Of a DNA stretch of 64,000 bases, positions 9,748 to 18,812 are shown in pieces (the first letter of the stretch is position 1; each line of letters starts with the position of its first letter). This DNA is from Entomospira culicis (lineage in GTDB: Bacteria; Spirochaetota; Spirochaetia; WRBN01): contig NZ_CP118181.1 of the NCBI RefSeq assembly GCF_028748145.1, positions 441,433 to 505,432 of the forward strand, given 5' to 3'. The notes under the pieces were generated by a model. The model worked only from the letters and a program-made list of their open reading frames with translations. It ran no database searches and was not told the DNA's origin. A program made the position numbers and the translations under genes.

Positions 9748-11305
9748 GCACGAAGCTTGGCTTACCGACGCACTCTTGGTGATAGATTATGGGTCGCAGT
9801 TGACACAGCTGATTGCCAAGCGCTCCCGAAAAGTGGGCGTCTACTCGCAGGTGGTTGCCTACGACAGCGACTTTTCTACTATCGATCTTAACGCATACTG
9901 TGCTTTTGTTATCTCCGGTGGCCCAATGAGTGTGCATGATGCGGATGCGCAGGGAATTCCGCCTGCACTCTTAGCAAGTGGTAAGCCGATGCTCTTTATT
10001 TGCTATGGCGCGCAACGCTTGGCGCATGAGGCGGGTGGGCGTGTGGAGAGTTCGCAAAAGCGTGAATTCGGCGCCACATTAATCCGTCTGGTTAAGCCGG
10101 AGCATCCGCTCTTTTGTGGATGGCAGATGGAGTCGAAGGTCTTGATGAGCCACTCGGATCATATCGAAGTATTGCCCGATGCCTTTGACGCGCTTGCCTA
10201 CACCGATCAAGGGGTGCTGGCTGCCTATGCGCATCGTGAAAAACCTTATTATGCCGTACAGTTTCACCCCGAATCTGAAGATACGGTGCATGGGGAGGCG
10301 CTCTTTATCAACTTTTTGCAGACCATCGCGCGAGCACCGGCCAATTGGTCGATGCCCTACTACCTAGAGGAAGAGGTGAAGGTTTTGCGTGAGCGCATTG
10401 GCGATCGACAGGTTTTGCTGGGGTTATCGGGCGGGGTGGATAGCTTGGTGAGCGCGGCAATTCTGGATCGCGCGATTGGTAACCAGCTCTATTGTGTTTT
10501 TGTCGATCACGGGTTGATGCGCGCCAACGAGGCGCAACAGGTGAGGGCGTATGTCGAGGCACATTTTAATTTGAATCTTATTCAAGTCAATGCGAGTGAG
10601 CAATTTCTCTCGGCACTGGTGGGGGTGGAGGATCCTGAGGCTAAGCGAAAGATTGTTGGTAAGCTCTTTGTCGAGACCTTTTTAGCCGTGGCAAAGGAGC
10701 AAATTCAATCGCATCACTTAACGTTCTTGGCGCAGGGCACGATCTATTCCGATGTCATCGAGAGCGCCCACGGAGGTAAATCGCAGTTGATTAAGAGCCA
10801 TCATAATGTCGGTGGGTTGCCCGAAGAGCTCCATTTGGAGTTGGTCGAGCCATTACGGTATCTCTTTAAAGATGAGGTGCGCGCGCTTGGCTTGGCGATG
10901 GGGATTGATCGTGCGTTGGTAATGCGTCATCCCTTTCCAGGGCCGGGCTTAACGATCCGTATCTTGGGGGAGGTGAAGGCGGAGTATATCCCGATTCTTC
11001 AACATGCCGATACGATTATGCTCGATGAGTTGCACTCTGCTGGTCTTTACGATGCGGTTTCGCAGGCATTTTGCGTCTTTTTGCCCGTCAAGAGCGTGGG
11101 CGTGAAGGGCGATAATCGCAGTTATGACTACACCATTGGTGTGCGGATGATCCAGAGCGACGACTTTATGACCGGTCGTTTCGCGCAACTCCCTTGGTCG
11201 GTGTTAGAGCGTATCGGTGCGCGTATCGTCAACGAGGTTGCCCATGTTAGCCGTGTGGTCTACGACATCACGAACAAACCACCGGCCACCATCGAGTGGG
11301 AGTAG
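9734..11305 (+). CDS. guaA: GMP synthase (glutamine-hydrolysing)
   Basis: Converts XMP to GMP with ATP and glutamine. The N-terminal class I amidotransferase has the nucleophile in 'FICYGAQ' and the His/Glu pair in 'VQFHPESE'. The ATP pyrophosphatase domain has the P-loop 'GLSGGVDS', and the C-terminal dimerisation region contains 'FPGPGLTIRILGE'. About 523 aa, normal for the family. There is no good ATG near the amidotransferase start. GTG at 9734 has a GAGG site 6 nt upstream and is preferred; a second GTG at 9722 would add four residues. The start lies inside ltaE, indicating translational coupling. Confidence 0.95.
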   Translation: MSLNKHEAWLTDALLVIDYGSQLTQLIAKRSRKVGVYSQVVAYDSDFSTIDLNAYCAFVISGGPMSVHDADAQGIPPALLASGKPMLFICYGAQRLAHEAGGRVESSQKREFGATLIRLVKPEHPLFCGWQMESKVLMSHSDHIEVLPDAFDALAYTDQGVLAAYAHREKPYYAVQFHPESEDTVHGEALFINFLQTIARAPANWSMPYYLEEEVKVLRERIGDRQVLLGLSGGVDSLVSAAILDRAIGNQLYCVFVDHGLMRANEAQQVRAYVEAHFNLNLIQVNASEQFLSALVGVEDPEAKRKIVGKLFVETFLAVAKEQIQSHHLTFLAQGTIYSDVIESAHGGKSQLIKSHHNVGGLPEELHLELVEPLRYLFKDEVRALGLAMGIDRALVMRHPFPGPGLTIRILGEVKAEYIPILQHADTIMLDELHSAGLYDAVSQAFCVFLPVKSVGVKGDNRSYDYTIGVRMIQSDDFMTGRFAQLPWSVLERIGARIVNEVAHVSRVVYDITNKPPATIEWE

Positions 11306-11310
11306 TAAAG

Positions 11311-11346
11311 AAGAGAGAGGGTCGCATAAGTTGTACCCTCTCTTGT
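11311..11346. terminator. Hairpin between guaA and the convergent VOC gene
   Basis: A 9-bp stem (11314-11322 with 11335-11343) with a 12-nt loop between two converging genes. The T tract is poor, so efficiency is uncertain. Confidence 0.5.
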
Positions 11347-11348
11347 AA

Positions 11349-11771
11349 TTATGCCTCAGTAGCGTCGTGGGAAAGTTGCCAGGTTGTTCCGAATTTATCC
11401 TGAACAATCCCAAAGAGATCGCTCCAGAAGGTGGGTTGCATTGGCACGAGAACCTTGCCCCCCACTTGAAGTTCGGCATAAAGACGCTGAAGCTCGTCTT
11501 TTTCTTTTCCACGCAGGGTAACGTTGATGTTACCTTGATTTGACCAAGGTTGCCCACTCATGCGATCGCTGAACATAAGTGTAGTGCCATAGACATTTAG
11601 CGTTGCGAAGACAACTTTTTCGCGATCTTCCTCTGGAATGACAAATCCTTCTTGGGTAGGCATCTGCCCGAATGTCATTAGATCTTGCACCTTGGTATTA
11701 AAGATTTTAGCATAAAAGGCAATCGCTTCTTGGCAATTATCTTTAAATGTAATAAACAACGATATATTCAT
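11349..11771 (-). CDS. VOC-family protein (PhnB-like glyoxalase/bleomycin-resistance fold)
   Basis: A small cytosolic protein of 140 aa with the paired beta-alpha-beta-beta-beta modules of the vicinal oxygen chelate superfamily. It has 'ITFKDNCQEAIAFYAKIF' near the start, 'GTTLMFSDRM' in the middle, and 'DLFGIVQDKFGTTWQL' near the end, as in PhnB/YjdN-type proteins. I start it at 11771 (AAGGA 5 nt upstream); the GTG at 11783 overlaps that site. The substrate cannot be deduced. It stands alone between guaA and the two GHL10 lipoproteins. Confidence 0.8.
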   Translation of the reverse strand: MNISLFITFKDNCQEAIAFYAKIFNTKVQDLMTFGQMPTQEGFVIPEEDREKVVFATLNVYGTTLMFSDRMSGQPWSNQGNINVTLRGKEKDELQRLYAELQVGGKVLVPMQPTFWSDLFGIVQDKFGTTWQLSHDATEA

Positions 11772-11841
11772 TTTTTCCTTCACATTGGTTCAGATTTTTG
11801 CCAAATGTACCATATTTTTTTCTGTTGGTCAAGAGGCTCGC

Positions 11842-13659
11842 CTATAAATTCATAGATTGACTTAGACCCTCCACGCCAGCAAAATCCTTGATACTAATGC
11901 TCAATGTTTCGTAGCCATCAAGGTTGATATTGCGTAAAGAGAGACTCTGGGCGATGCTTTTTTTGTTTCTCCCTACCATGAGGAGCAGCGTTTTCTCCAT
12001 TCCTTTAACGCCGTAGACGAGGTAGAAACGGCTGTCGTTATCGAGGGCGTCTTGAAAGGTGATGAGCTTGTCGCGGGCATTGAATTGGAGGTTTTGGAGA
12101 GGGAGCGTCTCTTTTTGGTCGAGCCACGGGCGGGGTGGGTTGGGCGTGATGGTTTGCATATGTTCGCCAAGCGCTTGAATCTCTTTGTTACGAATGATCG
12201 CAGCGCGAGATGTTCCTTGGGCGGGTACGAGGTCGTTGTAGCTGAAGAACGCAGAGCCTTGAATTTTAGGAAAGCGCGCGTTATAGCGCAGTTGATTGGT
12301 AATTTCGTGATAATTTTCCCACTCTTGATTGGTTTTGAAGTTCGGGTGTCCAATGATGAGCTGGGTGCGAGATTTGCGTAGCGCATGTTGCCACCAGTAG
12401 GTGATGGTAGAGTAGGGGGCGACGGTGCTCTCGAAGTGCCAATAGACTTGTGGAATAATATAATCAATGGTCTCCTCTTGCGCCCACTTGAGGGTGTCGG
12501 CGTAGATGTCTCGACGGGATGATGAGGCGTAAATACGCGTGAACGTTCCGCGTCGATCGATATCAAAATGCTCCCAAACACCAAACGGACTAATCCCCCA
12601 CTGCACCGCCTTACCCGTGGTGGCGTTGTGTTGAGCAATGACGTTAGCAACATGTTTTACCATCTGATCGTTGTTATCTTTGCGCCACTTCTCCACCTCT
12701 TGTTGATAGCGCGGACTCTGTGTCTGTTCGCTAAAGCGAAAGTTGCGCGGGTTATCGCGGAAGTTATCGTGGTCGAGGGTGGTATTCCTAAAGGAGACTT
12801 TTTCCCCATTTACCCAGACAGGATAGGGGTAGAAGTAGTCGTCAAAATGAATGGCATCCACATCATAACGCGCGATAAATTCGCCAATAACGGCTTGGAT
12901 ATGGGCTTGCGTCTTGGCAGAGCCGGGGTCGAGGTAGACTTTATTATCAACAAAGAGATAGGCGGCATCGGGATGTTGACGAGCAAAATTATTCGTATCG
13001 AGCTGATTGAGAATATGCGCCAATGGATCGCTAGCCGTGGCTTGATGCATACGGGTATCGGCGGTTACGCGATAGGGATTAAACCATGCATGAAACTCCA
13101 TTCCGCGTTGATGGGTCTCCTCGATCATCCATTCGATAAGATCGAAGCGCCCCGCCCACTCGGGGGCAACGCCTTGGCGATTTTGCGGATTGATCATCGC
13201 AGACCACGGGCGATGCTTGGAGGCATAAAAGGCATCGAGGGTAGGACTCACCTGAAAAATGATGGTATTAAGGTTGAGCGATTGTGCATTGGCAAGAATT
13301 GCTAACCAGTCGCTCTGTAGCTCGGTAAGCGCCAAACGAGGGGTGCCATTGGCATTTTTACGTGGATAATGCAACTGCGCCACCGTGGCAATCCAGGTAG
13401 CGCGCATCATCTCTTTGGGCTCCTCGTAGTTACGTACCACCCGCACCGTAGATCCCGGCTCCGAACTATCCACACGAATCTTACTATTACTAAAGATAAG
13501 GGAAAAATCATCCGCAAGCCCTTCAAAGGTGTAGAGTTCGTCCAGCTCTTCTTTTTTGGGTTTTGCCTTCTTCTCTGCGTTGTCCACAGATCCACAGCTC
13601 GCGACAAAGGCGAGAGCAAGGGTTAGTAACGTGAGCCGTTTAAGATGAAATGATTGCAT
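11842..13659 (-). CDS. GHL10 (DUF187/YngK-like) glycoside hydrolase lipoprotein, copy A
   Basis: An exported lipoprotein of 605 aa: signal peptide with lipobox 'FVASC' (Cys at about residue 22), then a (beta/alpha)8 glycosidase-like domain. Typical landmarks are 'MRATWIATVAQLHYP', 'MEFHAWFNPYRV', the Asp pair in 'AIHFDDYFYPYP', 'QWGISPFGVW' and 'DYIIPQVYW'. A C-terminal fibronectin-like or beta-sandwich segment follows. GHL10 proteins are thought to act on cell-wall or polysaccharide material, but few have been assayed. AGGAG lies 8 nt before the ATG. A close paralogue sits 12 nt upstream in the same operon. Confidence 0.88.
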   Translation of the reverse strand: MQSFHLKRLTLLTLALAFVASCGSVDNAEKKAKPKKEELDELYTFEGLADDFSLIFSNSKIRVDSSEPGSTVRVVRNYEEPKEMMRATWIATVAQLHYPRKNANGTPRLALTELQSDWLAILANAQSLNLNTIIFQVSPTLDAFYASKHRPWSAMINPQNRQGVAPEWAGRFDLIEWMIEETHQRGMEFHAWFNPYRVTADTRMHQATASDPLAHILNQLDTNNFARQHPDAAYLFVDNKVYLDPGSAKTQAHIQAVIGEFIARYDVDAIHFDDYFYPYPVWVNGEKVSFRNTTLDHDNFRDNPRNFRFSEQTQSPRYQQEVEKWRKDNNDQMVKHVANVIAQHNATTGKAVQWGISPFGVWEHFDIDRRGTFTRIYASSSRRDIYADTLKWAQEETIDYIIPQVYWHFESTVAPYSTITYWWQHALRKSRTQLIIGHPNFKTNQEWENYHEITNQLRYNARFPKIQGSAFFSYNDLVPAQGTSRAAIIRNKEIQALGEHMQTITPNPPRPWLDQKETLPLQNLQFNARDKLITFQDALDNDSRFYLVYGVKGMEKTLLLMVGRNKKSIAQSLSLRNINLDGYETLSISIKDFAGVEGLSQSMNL

Positions 13660-13671
13660 ACAAGATGTCTC

Positions 13672-15498
13672 CTATAATTGCGGTAAATTGATGATCTGCA
13701 TGGTGTTTTCTACACCAGAAAAATCCTTAATGCTAATGCCTAATTGGGTGTAGCCATGGAGGTCTAGTGGGTTGAGCGTGAAGGCTTGTTTTGCGATCTT
13801 TTTATCGCGCCCAACAACCTGAAGGATCTCGCGTTGCTCCCCATTAAGGCCGTAAATGACATAAAAGCGCGTATCATTAAGAAGGGAGTCATGGAAAGAG
13901 AGGCGGTGTTCACTTGGTTCATAATGGATAAAGGTGAGGGGGAGGGTCTCCTTTCTATCGAGCCAAGGCTTAGCCGGAATGAGACTGGTCTTACGCAGGT
14001 GATCGCGCAAGGTGATAAGCTCTAGGTTGCGTACAGCGCGTGCGGTGTTGTTGGGAATTTGCCAGAGCAGATCATTATAGCTGAAGAAGGCAGAGCCTTG
14101 AATCTTGGGAAAGCGCGCGTTGTAGCGCAGTTGGTTCGCGATATCGCTATAGTTGTTCCACGCAACGCCGGTTTTGTAATTGGCGTGTCCAATATAAAGG
14201 TGCGTGCTTGCATCTTTGAGCGCATCTTGCCACCAGTAAGTGATTGTAGAGTAAGGCGCGGCTTTGGTCTCAAAGTTCCAGTAAACTTGAGGAATAATGT
14301 AGTCGATATGCTCTTCTTTTGCCCACTTGAGGGTGTCGGCATAGATATCTCGATAGGAGGCGGTAGAGCCAACGGGTGTCTTGGAGCCTAGGGGATTTTC
14401 GTCGTAATGCGCCCAGATACCAAAGGGACTAATGCCCCACTGCACTGCTTTGCCTCTCTCTGCATTGTGGGCATCGATGACAGCTTTAACGCGCAAAACC
14501 ATGCGATCGTTGTTGTCATTACGCCACTTGGCAACTTCTTGTTGATAGCGAGCTAAGTCAGCTTCCCCTTCGATATCCTCAATAAAGGTAAAGCCACGTC
14601 GGTTGTTACGAAAGGTCTCACGGTCGAGCAGTTGATCGGCAAAGTGTACGCGCTCGCCGTTGGCAAAAATGGAGTAAGGGTAGAAGTAGTCGTCAAAGTG
14701 AATGGCATCGGCATCATAACGCTCTAGGAATTCGGCAATGACCGCTTCAATATGGTTTATTGTGGTATCTAGTCCGGGGTCGAGGTAGACTTTTTTATCG
14801 AAAAGGTAGGTTGTATTGGGATTATCCTTGGCGAAATTCCCAGCAGGTAACACCGATAACTCACCCTCTAGCGTGCCATCAGAGCCAAGAGAGATGGTGT
14901 AGTGTCCGCCAGCAGTTACACGATAAGGGTTGAACCAAGCGTGGAATTCCATGCCACGTTGATGCGTCTGCTCAATCATCCATGCGACAAGATCAAAACT
15001 ATCTGCCCATTCGGGCTTAATGCCTTGACGATTTTCTGCATTAAGAAATTGCGACCAAGGACGATGCTCCGAGGTATAAAAGGCATCGAGCATCGGGCTC
15101 ACTTGAAAGATTATCATATTAAGATGGAGAAATTGCGCATTTGCTAAGATCTCCAGCCAATCGCTTTGGAGTTCGGCGAGGCTTAGCCGTGGAGTTCCAT
15201 CAGCATTCTTACGCGGATAGTGCAACTGCGAGATCGTCCCAATCCAGACGGCGCGCGCCATCTCATGCGGTTCGACATACTCTTTTACAACCAAGATATG
15301 TTCGGTCGGCTCCGTCGTTACCACCTTGATGGGTTGATCGCTAAAGAGCAGATTGTAGTGCGAATCTACCCCTAAAAAAGTATGGAGCATCTGGGTGGCT
15401 TGGGGTTGCTCTTGCTTGGCTTGAGGACAGCTGGTTAGCATGAGTATGGCTAAGAGTAGGCTGATGCGTTTACTTTTGGAATTTCTCCTAATATACAT
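13672..15498 (-). CDS. GHL10 (DUF187/YngK-like) glycoside hydrolase lipoprotein, copy B
   Basis: Tandem paralogue of the neighbouring gene, about 608 aa, first in the pair. The signal peptide ends in a lipobox 'LTSC' at about residue 24. The same blocks recur: 'ARAVWIGTISQLHYP', 'MEFHAWFNPYRV', 'IHFDDYFYPYS', 'QWGISPFGIW', 'DYIIPQVYW'. The two differ mostly in the first 70 residues, in a short insertion near the 'HYTISLGSDG' stretch, and in the C-terminal 100 residues. The start at 15498 has AGGAG upstream at a long spacing of 11 nt. An in-frame ATG at 15525 lacks a ribosome site and would place extra residues before the signal peptide. Confidence 0.88.
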   Translation of the reverse strand: MYIRRNSKSKRISLLLAILMLTSCPQAKQEQPQATQMLHTFLGVDSHYNLLFSDQPIKVVTTEPTEHILVVKEYVEPHEMARAVWIGTISQLHYPRKNADGTPRLSLAELQSDWLEILANAQFLHLNMIIFQVSPMLDAFYTSEHRPWSQFLNAENRQGIKPEWADSFDLVAWMIEQTHQRGMEFHAWFNPYRVTAGGHYTISLGSDGTLEGELSVLPAGNFAKDNPNTTYLFDKKVYLDPGLDTTINHIEAVIAEFLERYDADAIHFDDYFYPYSIFANGERVHFADQLLDRETFRNNRRGFTFIEDIEGEADLARYQQEVAKWRNDNNDRMVLRVKAVIDAHNAERGKAVQWGISPFGIWAHYDENPLGSKTPVGSTASYRDIYADTLKWAKEEHIDYIIPQVYWNFETKAAPYSTITYWWQDALKDASTHLYIGHANYKTGVAWNNYSDIANQLRYNARFPKIQGSAFFSYNDLLWQIPNNTARAVRNLELITLRDHLRKTSLIPAKPWLDRKETLPLTFIHYEPSEHRLSFHDSLLNDTRFYVIYGLNGEQREILQVVGRDKKIAKQAFTLNPLDLHGYTQLGISIKDFSGVENTMQIINLPQL

Positions 15499-15666
15499 AA
15501 AGTTGTAATCTCCTGTTACTATCATTATAAAGTAATTTTGTTAATTACGCAAGCGTAAATGCAACAAATGTCATGTAATTTTTTTCGGTTGCTTGGCTGA
15601 TGGATTTGAATTATTGGCTTACTGCGTCGATAAGTAAAGGACGTTAATGATGAGGTGGTATCTGCT

Positions 15667-16317
15667 ATGTTGGTGGTTTTGGAAGGATTGGATGGGGTGG
15701 GCAAGAGCTTACAGACGCGATTACTGCAAGAGTATTTTGCCTTGTATCAGCCAGAGGTGTTGCACTTTCCACGCCATCATCAGCGCCCTTTTGGTGATCT
15801 GATTTCGCGCTTTTTACATGGCGATTTAGGCGATATTGAGGCGACGCATCCGGCCTTAGTTGCGCTGCTCTTTGCGTGCGATCAATTTGATTATATGAAA
15901 AATATCGACACCAAAGAGGATCTCGTCATTCTCGATCGCTATTATTATAGTAACATGGCCTATCACTCGGCAAAGTTTTCTCACGCGCAAGAGCGCTTGG
16001 CATTTCGGCAATGGCTGGCTGATGTTAGCAAGATCTTCTCCTTGCCACCTGCGGATCTGCTCTTTTATTTGGAGCTTCCCGATACGTTGACGAGTGCTAA
16101 TCTTGAGCAACGCACGGCCGACGGCAAGAGCGATCATTATGAGCGCGATCTCTCTTTTCAGGCGCGTGTGCGCGAGGCGTATCAAGCTATGTTGGCAGAG
16201 GAGAAGAACGTCGTGCGTATCGCCTGTGCGCAGCCAGATGGTACATGGCGTTCGGCGCAAGAAATTCACTTGGAGATGGTGCAACATATCGAACGGTGGC
16301 TTGAAGAGAATACCTAA
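15667..16317 (+). CDS. tmk: Thymidylate kinase (dTMP kinase)
   Basis: Phosphorylates dTMP to dTDP. The 216-aa protein has a P-loop 'GLDGVGKSLQTRLL', in which the usual Ser-Thr after the lysine reads Ser-Leu. It also has the dTMP-binding 'LDRYYYSNMAYHSAK' and a 'FYLELP' strand followed by a LID-like arginine region. The ATG at 15667 is favoured by the P-loop spacing and a GAGGTGG site upstream; a GTG at 15655 lies within that site. The gene is monocistronic between divergent and convergent neighbours. Confidence 0.92.
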   Translation: MLVVLEGLDGVGKSLQTRLLQEYFALYQPEVLHFPRHHQRPFGDLISRFLHGDLGDIEATHPALVALLFACDQFDYMKNIDTKEDLVILDRYYYSNMAYHSAKFSHAQERLAFRQWLADVSKIFSLPPADLLFYLELPDTLTSANLEQRTADGKSDHYERDLSFQARVREAYQAMLAEEKNVVRIACAQPDGTWRSAQEIHLEMVQHIERWLEENT

Positions 16318-16352
16318 TCATGCTCTTCTCTTCAAGCATAAAGCATAATAGT

Positions 16353-17303
16353 CTAAAAGAGAGGGTGGGCGTAGGTCTTGGTGCGGTTGAGCCAACCAGC
16401 CAGAAAGATGGACTCATCTTTACCCTCAAGCAGAGCGTTCTCTACACGGCGGGTTAAGACTAATCCTGCGCTACGACTAAATTCATCTAATGCTGCCTGC
16501 CCTCGCTCACTGCCTTGCATCTCCATTAACACCTGACGCAATCCCCAACCATAACCTTGATACACCCGTGCACGTTTAGGATTGTAGGCCGATTCGCCTT
16601 TGTCGCCAAGAATATCTATGATATAGGTGAGCGGAGTAAAGAGATCATCGCCGCTAAGGCCTTCGCCTTTAAAGTTGACGTAGTCAATGAGGGGATAGTA
16701 TCCGCTGGGGCTGTTTGCCATTCGATGATATTGCGCTTTGAGATGATCACGATCGCTGGCAACGATGAGCATTTTGGAGAGAGAGTTATTAAGGCGTTCA
16801 AAAATAAAATTGACTTGGATGGGAAAGGTATTATAAAGAAAGTCTCGTAATTCCATGATCTCAGGCTCCTTGGCGTTGAGTTGCACATACATCTCTTCGC
16901 GCGTACTCCATGGTGCAAATTGCGTATCTCCTTGGAGGAGCTTGGGCAATTGAGACTCTGTATAGCCATGCTTTTTGTAGTATTCTATGAGTGGGGGAAA
17001 ACTTGCTTGTCCAAATTCAGTTTTATAGTCCATCGGAAACCATAAAAAATGTCCTAATCCTAGGGAGGGAAAGGGTTCGTTAGCGTTCCAAAAGACGAGG
17101 TGATCTTTATTACCCCCTGTCTCATTTTGAAAAATCTGCATACCAATAGCTTGTAACTCGGCATCGCTGGGTTGATAGATATCTTCATCAATATCTACTG
17201 GGGGGGTAGGCGTGGATGGCTTACAGGCATAAAAGCTTATCAACAGCGTTAAGCCAAGGAACGCACTAAATTTTTTATAGGAGAATCTTATTAAACGATT
17301 CAT
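16353..17303 (-). CDS. Exported lipoprotein of unknown function with a lysozyme-like 'E...GLGHF' motif
   Basis: A protein of 316 aa with signal peptide and a relaxed lipobox 'FYAC' (Cys at about residue 27), followed by a Pro/Thr-rich linker. The body begins 'MQIFQNETGGNKDHLVFWN', then 'FPSLGLGHFLWFP'. I recognise this Glu plus GxGHF pattern from uncharacterised envelope proteins in proteobacteria. It recalls the Glu-helix/GxGH arrangement of lysozyme-like folds but is not proof of one. The C-terminal half is helical, including 'VYQGYGWGLRQVLMEM'. GAGGA precedes the ATG by 7 nt. A role in the envelope is likely, and the enzymatic function is unproven. Confidence 0.7.
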   Translation of the reverse strand: MNRLIRFSYKKFSAFLGLTLLISFYACKPSTPTPPVDIDEDIYQPSDAELQAIGMQIFQNETGGNKDHLVFWNANEPFPSLGLGHFLWFPMDYKTEFGQASFPPLIEYYKKHGYTESQLPKLLQGDTQFAPWSTREEMYVQLNAKEPEIMELRDFLYNTFPIQVNFIFERLNNSLSKMLIVASDRDHLKAQYHRMANSPSGYYPLIDYVNFKGEGLSGDDLFTPLTYIIDILGDKGESAYNPKRARVYQGYGWGLRQVLMEMQGSERGQAALDEFSRSAGLVLTRRVENALLEGKDESIFLAGWLNRTKTYAHPLF

Positions 17304-17496
17304 GGGAAAGTCCTCTTTTATGAATTTGATCTTAATATATCATAACATGAATATTCAATTTAATCAATAAGATACATCTGTTTGTGGACGCTTCTTGGCT
17401 CTAGGATTATACTTGATGCGAGTTAATACCGATAAGTAAGCAAGAAAATGATTGTGAGGAGCATATTTGCTTGATACATAAGACTCTTGATGGTGG

Positions 17497-18591
17497 GTGT
17501 GTACTGTGGATGATTTAGAGAGATTACTCTTTTATTTAACCAACGATTATGTGAAAGGGCGCACCTTGAGCCAAAATATCCCTTTTCAACTCTTTCGTCG
17601 CCACGCGCTTAAGCACTATGCTACGATTTCTCTTGCTGGACGAGAAGTTATTTTACAGCAACTCATTAAGCACATAAAAGATCCGCACGTGCGTCTGGAG
17701 TCGATCCTCACCCCATCGCGATCGCTGGAGCGCCTGTACGAAGATCACTTTCGATCGTTTTATCAACCAAGTGTGGGCATGCCGATGCAACATGCGGTTA
17801 CGTTTAACAATCTCGAACCCCAAGCCTCGGTTATCGATAGTGATACGCTGTTGTGGCAGATTCCCAGTTTGCATGTGGGTTTTATGCCTCGTTTAGAAGG
17901 GTTACTTGCGCAATATCGTCAGGCGATGGAGCACCTGCCTTATTGGATTATTGACCTGCGTGGTAATGGTGGGGGATCGGATCGGATTTGGTCGCACTTT
18001 TGGCCCTATCTCTCTTCTGGCGTGTTGTTGCAGGGCGGTACGGCATTTCGCGCGAGTCGCGGCAATCAAGGGTACTTTACCTTGGCCGCGCACTATGCTA
18101 AGCTGTGGGGCGCACACAACGATAGCCTCTGGTACGAGAGCGTGGTTAAGGCGATGCGCGTACAGAGTGGTAACTTTGTGATTCCCCCTTTACCGGGATT
18201 TTCGCCGGAGATTCATCTCCAGCAGCCAAGACCTTATCCCCAACGAGTAGCGATTTTAATCGACAATAAGACCGCCAGCTCTGCCGAGACACTCGTTCAC
18301 CTCGCCAAGCAGAGCTTTAAGGTCATCGTGTTGGGGCAATCTCCCTCGATGGGCTGTACCGATAGCGGTAATTTACGTTACGCCATCTTGCCTAGTAAGC
18401 GCTATGCCCTCTCCTTTGGCACGAGCTTAGAGCTCAACTCTTATCACGTGGCAATCGACCGTGGGGGGTATCAACCTGATATTATTTTGCCCCAAGGCGA
18501 TCCTGCACTAGTGATTCCTTGGGCGCAAGCCTATCTTCGTAATGATCTTAACCAAATACGCGCAATTTATACCCAATTTAGCAGTAGATAA
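17497..18591 (+). CDS. S41 family (tail-specific/C-terminal processing) peptidase-like protein
   Basis: A protein of 364 aa with the S41 core. 'WIIDLRGNGGGSDRIW' (about residues 149-164) is the typical strand-loop. 'AILIDNKTASSAETLVHLAKQ' carries the expected nucleophile Ser within 'ASSAE' (about residue 265), and 'VIVLGQSPSMGCTDSGN' follows. No signal peptide or PDZ domain is visible, so it may act in the cytosol or be exported by another route. The start is uncertain: GTG at 17497 or 17506. A tiny frame, ATG 17489 to TGA 17512, overlaps the start region. Its 3' end is one half of a 138-bp tandem duplication with the prfC 3' end. Confidence 0.8.
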   Translation: MCTVDDLERLLFYLTNDYVKGRTLSQNIPFQLFRRHALKHYATISLAGREVILQQLIKHIKDPHVRLESILTPSRSLERLYEDHFRSFYQPSVGMPMQHAVTFNNLEPQASVIDSDTLLWQIPSLHVGFMPRLEGLLAQYRQAMEHLPYWIIDLRGNGGGSDRIWSHFWPYLSSGVLLQGGTAFRASRGNQGYFTLAAHYAKLWGAHNDSLWYESVVKAMRVQSGNFVIPPLPGFSPEIHLQQPRPYPQRVAILIDNKTASSAETLVHLAKQSFKVIVLGQSPSMGCTDSGNLRYAILPSKRYALSFGTSLELNSYHVAIDRGGYQPDIILPQGDPALVIPWAQAYLRNDLNQIRAIYTQFSSR

Positions 18592-18673
18592 CGCCATTTT
18601 TAGGATAAATTTACCCTATCCTTCGGAGGTGAAGGCAAAGTGAATCTGGGGATGATCCTCCATGGTGCGTTCG
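18536..18673. repeat. Tandem duplication, copy 1 (junction of S41 and prfC 3' ends)
   Basis: 138 bp, followed immediately by a second copy at 18674-18812. It contains the functional last codons and stop of the S41 gene, and then a non-functional minus-strand copy of the last 19 codons of prfC. The two copies differ at six positions, all transitions, plus one T in a T run. Confidence 0.97.
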
Positions 18674-18812
18674 TTTGTAACGATCTTAACCAAATACGCG
18701 CAATTTATACCCAATTTAGCAATAGATGACGCCATTTTTTAGGATAAATTCGCCCTATCCTTCGGAGGTGAAGGCAAAGTGAATCTGGGGATGATCCTCC
18801 ATGGTGCGTTCG
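18674..18812. repeat. Tandem duplication, copy 2
   Basis: 139 bp, about 95% identical to copy 1. Here the S41-derived half is the non-functional one, and the right half is the real 3' end of prfC (stop at 18755-18757). The last 60 bp are identical in both copies. Confidence 0.97.

Noticed and set aside
11973-12653. A 226-codon frame inside the GHL10 gene on the same strand
   Set aside because: Ser/Pro/Arg-rich composition typical of an off-frame reading; the in-frame gene has complete family motifs.
18602-18622. GGATA...TATCC hairpin near the S41/prfC ends as terminator
   Set aside because: The T run lies on the wrong side for either gene, and the stem is only five base pairs.
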